A DNA stretch of 64,000 bases from Latrodectus hesperus (taxonomy: Eukaryota; Arthropoda; Arachnida; Araneae; Theridiidae): contig CM075850.1 of assembly GCA_037975125.1 (NCBI GenBank), positions 67,484,390 through 67,548,389 on the forward strand, written 5' to 3'. Numbering within the stretch: the stretch's first letter is position 1; each line of letters begins with the position of its first letter. Under the pieces are notes generated by a model, which was not told the DNA's origin, searched no databases, and was given only the letters and a program-made list of their open reading frames with translations. This document shows positions 56,435 to 64,000 of this stretch, in pieces. A program made the position numbers and the translations under genes.

Positions 56435-57370
56435 ATGATGCAGCTTGATAATGTTTTTTTAGCAAGAGTAAAATATTCATTCAATTTGATTACTGTTGTG
56501 GTATTCTTGATTATTATGTGTATATGGACTTCTTTTAGTGAGTAAATAAGTACATTCTTAAGCTTAAATATATTCAAAAATTTCAGTCGTGTTTTAAGAA
56601 GTTTTATTCGTTAATAAATTGCTTCGTCGATGTCATTCAAACTTAGCGAATCAACTTAACCCGGCCATTATATGCTGATGTATTTCTCTGAAATTTGAAG
56701 TTTTATATCTTCCTCAACTTGCATTTTAAGCAACGCCACTTTCGGAAATTATGATATTACAGTTCGGCAGCTTTGACTTTATTTAAAACTTATTTTGACA
56801 CATGACCTTTCAATTAAATATTTTCCTTGTATTTTAGAATAAATCCAAATTACTCTTGTGGATTCTATTTTTAATGAAATGTATTACAGTGAATGACTGA
56901 ACTTTAATTTTATACAATAAAAGTGTTTTCCTTTATTTTTCAAGCTTTTTCTAAAATTGATCGATTGTTTTATAAAAGATTTTCAAATGGTGAACTGACA
57001 CTTATGATTAAAATTGTATAGACTTATTGCGGAATCGTGAGTTTTGAGTTACATAACACTACAGAATTTTCTTATTAGACCAGCATTGCAAAATGACTTT
57101 TTGCAATAAATTTTCAACTGGCCTACAACATGAATAAAATATTAATTATTGTTTCTCATTTAAAATAGTAATTATTTATGGGGAGACGCAATGCAAACTA
57201 ATTTTTTTCTAGAGACCAAAATAAAGGTAATTTAATTATTCTAATTAACATTTGTATTCTAAACATTTATTTATTCTCAAAAAGAAAAATTATTTTTATT
57301 TGTACCAAGTCTTATATTTTTAAAAGATTATGCAATTTGATATGTATGACAAATTATTTTAACATTTATA

Positions 57371-58622
57371 TGAGGGTCACTCTGAAATTTTTGAGATACA
57401 ACTAGGTTTTTAAAGTTATACTTACAAAATTTTAGGGGTGTTCAAAATAGTCTCCTCCAGCATCAATGCACTTTTGTAGACGAATTTTCCACAGATTAAA
57501 TGCCTCAAGCCATTCATTTCTTCGAATAGATGAAAAAATGCATTCATAGCCGTATCAATCATTTATTCTGAATGAAAACGACGTCCACGTAAGTTCTTTT
57601 TTAGATTAAAGAATAACCAAAAGTCGCACATAGCTAGATCAGGTGAATACGGCGGCTGTTCGATCACTTTGCTTTTGTTTAAGAAACTCAGTTGTTAATC
57701 CGGCTGTATGGGAAGATATATTGTCATAGTGAAGCATTAGTCCCCTAACATTCAGTTCTTGTAGAATTTCTGGAAGACATTGAGTGGTATACCAGCTTGC
57801 TGTTACTGTCTTCTGTCCTTCCAACTTGATGGCTTTGACCGTACTTCTGAAGAAAACGGCATACATCACTTTTTTCAGTGCGCGTTGTTTTTTCACCATT
57901 GTCGACGTGGGATCATCTTCAAAGACCCATACTTTGCTTTCTTGACGTGTTGGAACGTCAAAAAACAGTATGTACGTTTCATCACCTGTTACAATTTTAG
58001 AAATGATGCGGCGGCCGCCATCATTCAGCATATTAAGAGTTTCTTTACTGTTTCTGACACGCTCCTCTTTTTGATGCTCAGTTAGACTATGGGAAACCCA
58101 ACGGCAAACTACTTTTTTCATATGTAATTCTTCATGAATGATTTTGTGTATGGCTGCGGATCCAATGTTAAGTTCCTTCTCTATTATTTGATAGGTACAG
58201 TGATTATCATCCATTAACATTTTTCGTATGGCAGACACATTATCCGGGATTACTGCCGACCGCGGCCTTCCTGTGTGTTCTTCATCCTGAAGAAAATTGC
58301 GACCTCTTCGAAATTCTCTAAACCATCTGAATACAGTAGCACGAGCTGGAGATTCATCACCAAATGATAATTGCAACCGTTGAACGCATTCTTCTTGATT
58401 TAATCCTACTTTGAAATCGTAGAAAATCATAGCGCGAAAATGTTCTCGCGTCAACTCCATTTTCTCTTCTGTTTAAAATTTATTCCACGCTAAACTAGTT
58501 GAAGTAAGTCAGTAAAAAATCGTTTTCTGTGTTAAAATACTTTGTACTTTAAAACTAAATCGTTATTTTTATTTTGTAAATTCTCGTCTGCGCGTATCTC
58601 AAAAATTACAGCGTAACCCTCG
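57371..58622 (-). mobile_element. Mariner element, full length (1,252 bp) with terminal inverted repeats
   Basis: 29-bp inverted repeats at 57,371-57,399 and 58,594-58,622 agree at 25 positions (both contain GAGGGT and AATTTTTGAGATAC). A TA dinucleotide flanks each side (57,369-57,370 and 58,623-58,624), the mariner target duplication. The transposase lies on the minus strand and is frameshifted. Confidence 0.92.
57560..58460 (-). pseudogene. Mariner (DD34D) transposase, frameshifted
   Basis: From the ATG at 58,460 the protein starts MELTREHFRAMIFYDFKVG and includes the paired helix-turn-helix region (LNQEECVQRLQ, ARATVFRWFREF, DEEHTGRPRSA), then catalytic motifs VTGDETYILFFD (first Asp) and LHYDNISSH (second Asp). 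After FLKQKQ (near 57,675) one base is lost; the frame runs to a stop at 57,639. In the shifted frame YSPDLAMCDFWLF (third Asp, GAC at 57,623-57,625) appears, followed by another stop at 57,563. The mutations leave no functional transposase, although all three Asp codons still exist. Confidence 0.9.
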
Positions 58623-58965
58623 TATAAGTCAGCTGTTATATATTCGTTTGGTTTGTTTCTATTGCAGAATCACGCTAAATTACTTTAACACATGTGCAGA
58701 ACTTGAATTTAAAATTATTTACAAGCATATGAATTTTATAAAATGATTTAAAATCATATAAAATGTTTCATCATTAATTATTTTGCATAATGATAGTAAA
58801 TTTGAATTCACATTCAAATTTTCATATATAACCGAAAATTAATTCACATAATTTATCTTTTTCCAATCTGTAGTGTTAAATGCCCACACATTTAGTTGCA
58901 AGAGAAATAATTTTTGATATTTACTTTACATATATATATACGGTTACCAGTTGTCTACAGTAGGG

Positions 58966-59288
58966 CTTGGAGCTGAATGGTTAGCAGTTTGATTCAATAT
59001 TGCAAGTCGAGCTGGCAGCCGAATGATAACGCTTTGACCTTTGTTGCAATTGTTCATGGGTTCGATTTGCTCATCGGTGGTTTGTATGTTTGTAGTGGTT
59101 TGAAATTCACTTTAAATTGTTGGTTTCAATCTCATTATCCTTCATGCGCAAAAAATAAATGCTGATCGACAAATCAATTAATACTTCGAGTTCGATTCCC
59201 ATCGCTAGTTTGAATATTCATAGTGGTTCAGTTCAGACGATCACTTTAAACTGGAGATCCTGGTTCAGTTAGTCTTTGTATAAAAACC
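58966..59288 (+). repeat. SINE inserted in a SINE (family A)
   Basis: The inner copy (59,007-59,178) runs from TCGAGCTGGCAGCCGAATGA to GCGCAAAAAATAAATGCTGA. The flanking pieces are the two halves of an older copy: 58,966-59,006 (GGAGCTGAATGGTTAGCAG, A-box half) and 59,183-59,288 (GAGTTCGATTCCCATCG B-box, CACTTTAAACTGGAGATCCT end). The order and completeness of the halves show nested insertion. No clean target duplication survives. Confidence 0.75.
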
Positions 59289-61120
59289 AAATACACAATC
59301 ACATAAGAAAGGCTAATTCCAAACACCTTATTTTATACGTCTTTTTACATGTACAAATATATTTGACTACATCTTCCAATGCTGTGTAATATTTTTAATT
59401 TCTGTCTTTTTCGCAATAAAAGCCACAAGTTCTGTTATCTGAAGAAATTGTAACATTTTGTCTTAAAGTCTTCATGTTCTTGGATGCGATAAAAGGAATA
59501 GCGAAAGTCACAATTTTATTTATGTCAAAGGCATAATTGACACTGATGTCATCTTTTAAATGCTTTAAGTACATTGTTTCATAGATATATAAATTGATTT
59601 ATTAATTTGTAATAACTTATGAAAGGAAATAAAATACCATTTATGTGCCAATAGTCTGATCTTTGTTTATTTTTCGACATGAAAACTCGATTAATATCAC
59701 TGTTTGTCAGTCTAGTTATTTTCTATTTTCTCTAAAATGTGTTTATAACATTTTATCTCATACGTTATTGTCAATATTTTATTTTGTATTAATAATACAC
59801 GTTTTATTTTGGAGTAGTAATTAAAAAGAATAAATCGACTTATTTACAAAAGTAGCAAATTTTGTTAAATTTAGTATTTTTAACTTTTCGTTGTTTTAAA
59901 ATTGGTATTTGAAAACTATTTTATAAGCCTTTTTAAAATTAAATTTTTCTAGAAGATTCAATCCTACTCAAATTTTTTGACATCTTATAGTAAGGTGATC
60001 AACATTTTTCGACATTGACTACATTATATTTCATAATCGTTCGTTGATTATCAGAAGTTTGGTAAACGAAATGTTCGGATTTGTCTTTCCTTAGTTAATT
60101 TACTTAATTTGTATAGGTTAAAATAATTTATTCGATGCACTATTTGTAAATTGATCTTTTAAGTTTAATTTGTTTCTCCTTCTCTTTGAATTTGAATTTT
60201 CTTCGTTCTGCGTCTTTTAAAATAAAAATTGATCTTCACCACGTAAACTACGAAGCGTTTTCGAAACCGTGATTTTCATTAGAATATGTGAATTATGCCG
60301 TTCCAATCGCAATTGTTAAATTTTATGTGATCGTATACATGATCATTTGAATTTATAACTTATTACTTTTGTTTAAAGTAGTGAAATAAGTTATTTTTAA
60401 GTAATATAAAAAAAGACGTGTCAAGACTTGCACACAGATCAGAAACTTTTTATACATTCTAAGTTGGGTCTTTTTTCAAATTTCTTTCAAAAATCTTATT
60501 TGAAATTCTCTTATGACTTTGGATTTTCAACCTTTTTATCAGAAAGATAATTCTGGGCTGAGTTTGTTATTCAGCAAAAAAAATCTATAAGTTGACTAAT
60601 CTTATTGTTCATGCAGTACATTTTCTTTTACATTTATTAACTTTGTTTTATACTGCTTTATAAAGTTAATATTAAATTACTTAAATATTTTGTATAAAGT
60701 TTTTTTATACAAAATATTACAAGTAAATTACTCTTACTCATATTATAAAATTAGTTTAAAACTTTCAGTTGATTTTTAAAATTTAATAATAATGTTGAAA
60801 TATTACTAGTAATCAAATATTTAACTGCTAATATAATTATCTAACAGCAATATGCATGTTCTAAGGGTTTTATAAAAAAAAACTTACTAGTGGCAGACAT
60901 TAAAAACTAAAGTATAAATGGAAACAAAAAAGTTTAAAAACCTATTTTATTAAAAGTTAATTTCCTACAAGTTTTTTGGGTTATATGAAGACCATGAGCT
61001 ATTTCTTGAATTTATTGATTGCCAGAGATTATATGTACTGAAAAATAAAACTTTATAAATAAAGAAAAAATTTTATGTATTCTGAATAATTTAAAAATAT
61101 TAAATGATTCCAGTTTTGCA
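59289..61120. other. No gene seen (intronic)
   Basis: AT-rich sequence without a frame above 60 codons or a recognisable repeat. Confidence 0.55.
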
Positions 61121-61206
61121 TAGCTGAGCTGGTAGCAGAACGGTTAGCGCTTGCCTTTGTTGTGAGTTTGGATGTTAGTGTAGCGCTCAGAATGCACTAA
61201 GCCAAT
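61121..61206 (+). repeat. SINE (family A) with internal deletion
   Basis: It begins AGCTGAGCTGGTAGCAGAAC, then TTAGCGCTTGCCTTTGTTG, and jumps directly to body words (GAGTTTGGATGTTAGTG, CAGAATGCACTAAGCC). The B-box is lost. Confidence 0.65.
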
Positions 61207-61965
61207 CCTGTTTTATTAAATCTCAAAAATTAGGTTTAAATTTTAAAAAAAAAATTTATCTGAAAGTTTTTAAAACATTGTATAACATTTATTCAATATT
61301 AAGGAGAAATAAGCTATCCAAATTGCTTCAGTATTGCAAATGTATTTGCTAAATTTGACTTTCAAAATATGAATTAGGACTGTAAAAAATATTTAAATTG
61401 TACATCATGCATATATCAGAATCATTAAAATTTTTCTTAACATATACTTGTTTGACTTAAAAGAAATATTTTTCCATTTGAGATTTTTCTACAACTAAAA
61501 GTTAAATTAAAATTGTGTAATTTATTTTTCCTCAAAAAGGTCGATAGTGATCAATACCATACATATATTTTGTGATAATAAATCATTGATAATCTTAAGT
61601 TTAGATAATTTTTTTTACTAAAGTGTTTGCTTTATTATAGGATAAGGGTTGAGGAAATACACATTGAAATGTAGCTATTCTTTTTTTTTAAACCAATTTA
61701 ATTTTATTATCAAAATAGTAATTTTTGTTAACTTGTTCCTGCTTATGAAACTAAGATAATTTTCAGTTGATGAGATAAATGTTTCAAATTATAGGCAATT
61801 GTTTTTCTATAATTTATTTTATGAAAAAATAAGACAATTACTTTGTGAAATTAATCCATAAGAATCACATACTTTTTATTTACGATTTTATGCCATTATT
61901 ATTACACTACCTTTATACCAGATAAATTCCTTGTACCTATTGTATATTTTTTAAAATTTTTTCAG

Positions 61966-62173
61966 GTGGTATAACTGGAGGGATTGAAATCTGCATTACT
62001 TTCCCTACTGAATATGTCAAAACACAACTGCAGTTAGATGAACGATCAGCAAAGCCACGCTATAAAGGTATAGGAGATGTTGTGAGGACAACCATCAAGG
62101 ATCATGGTATCAAAGGATTGTATCGAGGACTAAGTGTATTGATTTATGGTTCTGTTCCTAAGTCTGCTGTGAG
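61966..62173 (+). CDS. SLC25A1: Mitochondrial citrate (tricarboxylate) carrier, second coding exon
   Basis: After acceptor CAG at 61,965 the frame (completing the Gly codon from exon 1) reads [20 protein letters not shown], then [18 protein letters not shown], then a [18 protein letters not shown] stretch and [15 protein letters not shown] fits the SLC25 signature Px[DE]xx[KR]x[KRQ] at the end of helix 1. GLYRGL is the usual matrix-loop motif before helix 2. The long unbroken similarity to known citrate carriers ([20 protein letters not shown]) makes the identification specific within SLC25. The likely donor is AG|GTTTGTAA at 62,174, leaving a phase 2 intron. The remaining four helices lie beyond the right edge. 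There is no sign of decay. Confidence 0.95.
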
Positions 62174-64000
62174 GTTTGTAATTTTTATTTTAAAGAGACT
62201 TTTTGTAATTTATGTATATGAAGCTTGACAGATGTGCTGTGATTTTGAGAAGAATATGCATGGTTTTCGGTAGCAAAAATCCTGACTTTGTTGAAAATCC
62301 ATAACCTATTTTAATGAAAACAGCATGCTTCCTTGAAACCTTTTATTAACTAACACCTGTTGCAAGAATTTATATTTTTTTGTAATCATCCACATTAAGC
62401 TCAAAAATTAAGGTAACATTTTTCTGGATTTTTTTATTGACTAGAAATAATTTCATTACATGCAATGTATATTTCCAATATTGTATGCATTATATAAATT
62501 TTCATGAATTTCTTGGAATCTGTTTTTTTGATTCTCTTTGAAGGTTTGGCAGTTTTTTGTAGTAAATTAGAATTCAAGGAGTCACATATTTCTTTGATCA
62601 AAAATAGTTTTGAAATTCTATATTTTATATTTCATCTTTTATAAGCTACTCTTAAACTATTACGCTTACATTCTTCTGCTATAATTGATAATAGATGTTC
62701 TTGGAAATATCTTAAATATTGCAGATAATTCATTAAACTTTTCATCTTTTCTAATTATCAACTAACAAACTTTCAAATATTTCTCATTTTTATTTAAATA
62801 CTGTGGAACTTTTTATCAAATTACATTATCTGATTGATGGAAGTTAGAAGTTTATTTGTATATTATATGTTTAAAATTGTTTTTTTATCATTTCATTGCT
62901 AAGTTTCTATTTCTGAACTTTGAAATTGAGATTTTTTACAGTTGATTCCAATTTTAACTTTTTCAGGTTAGAAAAATATTTATTTTGAAATCACATTTTG
63001 TGTATTTGATCTTGCATGTCATTTGCACTATAACCAGTGTCTACTAAGTTAGTTAGAAACAAACTTCATGACATTCTTTTACTATGAAATAACAGCATCA
63101 ACTTTTCTGAATGAAAGCAAGAATTACATTACTCCTAAATTTCCCATGACCGTGATGAGCATAAATATAAACTAAACAAATCTTTAATTTTTTTTATTTA
63201 TAATTCTAATACTAAATCTACAGTTAAAATTATGGAAGTCTATTAATTTACATAATTTAAATTAAAAGCTGAATTGAAGCTTGAAAATAAAAATATTTAT
63301 CTCTCCTTATTATGTAAATAAGTATAAGAGTCCTTAATTATGTTGGGCTATTTTTCTTTTAAATTTATAGGTTGCCATTCAAATTCATTAGCTTTTAAAA
63401 GCTATTGAATTGTAGTTAAATGATTATCATTCTTCCTTTAATTCAATTTGTAGATTTGATTCCATCTGAGTTTGGAAGCCTTGACATTTCATATTAACAC
63501 TACATATTGGATGATCTAATCACTGAAGGCTATTTTAAGGCATTTTAATATCTGATGCATGTATTATCTTCTGGAAGAATTTTTCATTGTTAGTGAGCCA
63601 TGTTTTTGTGTTCTAAAGAGGAAACTTGGAAAATTTACAAGCATTCATTCCAACTTATGTACTTATAGAAGACAATACACATCTCTTATTCATCAGTGAT
63701 TGTGATCAAGTCTATGACATAATGTTCCAAAGAGTGCTGTCCTACCATTAAGCTACAATGAGTCCAAAGAGTGGATACTTGCAGCAATTCAGAATTTATT
63801 TTAAATGTTACTTCAAGCTTTTGTTTATTGAAACTAATTGTTGAATACAACGAAAACAAAAAGCCAAAAAATCATTAGACTTTACATTAGTGCTTCGATG
63901 ATAATATATAATTGGGAAATTCCACTAAGTGTATTATAAATGTTTTTGATGTTAAAATTATGACTATTTTAAACTAGAAATAATTAGCCAATATTGTATA
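62174..64000 (+). other. SLC25A1: SLC25A1 intron 2, start
   Basis: AT-rich, no recognisable frame; the next exon (helix 3 and the second repeat of the carrier) was looked for and not found before the window ends. Confidence 0.7.

Larger units (their letters stand above)
31093..61965 (+). other. SLC25A1: SLC25A1 intron 1, 30,873 bp, rich in transposons
   Basis: It is bounded by the donor GTAAGATA (31,093) and the acceptor TTTTTTCAG (ending 61,965). It contains two LINE families, a complete Gypsy element, a mariner, a Tc1 relic and at least eight SINE pieces, described separately. Segments 31,093-34,322, 36,001-39,242, 52,433-54,639, 54,801-56,263, 56,435-57,370, 59,289-61,120 and 61,207-61,965 show no gene or recognisable element beyond the microsatellites listed. 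Confidence 0.85.

Noticed and set aside
1..64000. CRISPR array, operon-like cluster or bacterial-type defence system
   Set aside because: No regularly spaced repeats with unique spacers and no prokaryotic gene organisation; splice sites, SINEs and LINEs show a eukaryotic nuclear genome.

Overview
The window is AT-rich eukaryotic nuclear DNA. Two cellular genes are partly visible. The rest is intergenic or intronic sequence packed with Tc1/mariner DNA transposons, RNase-H-bearing non-LTR retrotransposons (LINEs), tRNA-derived SINEs and one complete Ty3/Gypsy LTR retrotransposon. The base composition, arthropod-type repeats and long introns suggest a large arthropod genome, most likely an arachnid such as a spider. 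That assignment is inference, not proof.

Layout. 1-250 is the tail of a mariner-like element that runs off the left edge. 0.9-1.26 kb holds a mariner transposase relic. 4.6-7.5 kb is an old direct duplication (unit about 1.45 kb) of unrecognised sequence, with a dispersed third partial copy at 54.7 kb. 9.57-10.98 kb is a decayed Tc1-like element. 11,466-11,676 is the last coding exon of a CTR1/SLC31-type copper transporter; its upstream exons were not found. 12-31 kb is intergenic, with a truncated LINE (19.2-21.2 kb, minus strand), a DD41D mariner-like element (22.7-24.1 kb, minus), a SINE (26.6-26.8 kb) and a Tc1 relic (27.2-28.0 kb).

30,972-31,092 is the first coding exon and 61,966-62,173 the second coding exon of the mitochondrial citrate carrier SLC25A1. 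The gene continues past the right edge. The intron between them is 30,873 bp. It holds layered insertions: an old non-LTR retrotransposon (40.5-52.4 kb) that received a SINE in its endonuclease region (42,682-42,861, 14-bp target duplication). Its 3' coding region was later split by a young, apparently coding-competent Gypsy element (45,787-52,053, 4-bp target duplication ATAT). The same intron has a 1,252-bp mariner with both inverted repeats (57.4-58.6 kb) and several SINEs, one inserted in another.

The best-supported functional signal is in the Gypsy element. A GGGAAAC slippery heptamer sits directly before the gag stop codon, followed after 7 nt by a predicted H-type pseudoknot, and pol lies in the -1 frame. 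This is a classical gag-pol frameshift arrangement. I see no CRISPR, operon or new defence-like system. The notable content is the insertion stratigraphy, the frameshift signal, repeat modules inside the retroelements, and an unclassified repeat family.
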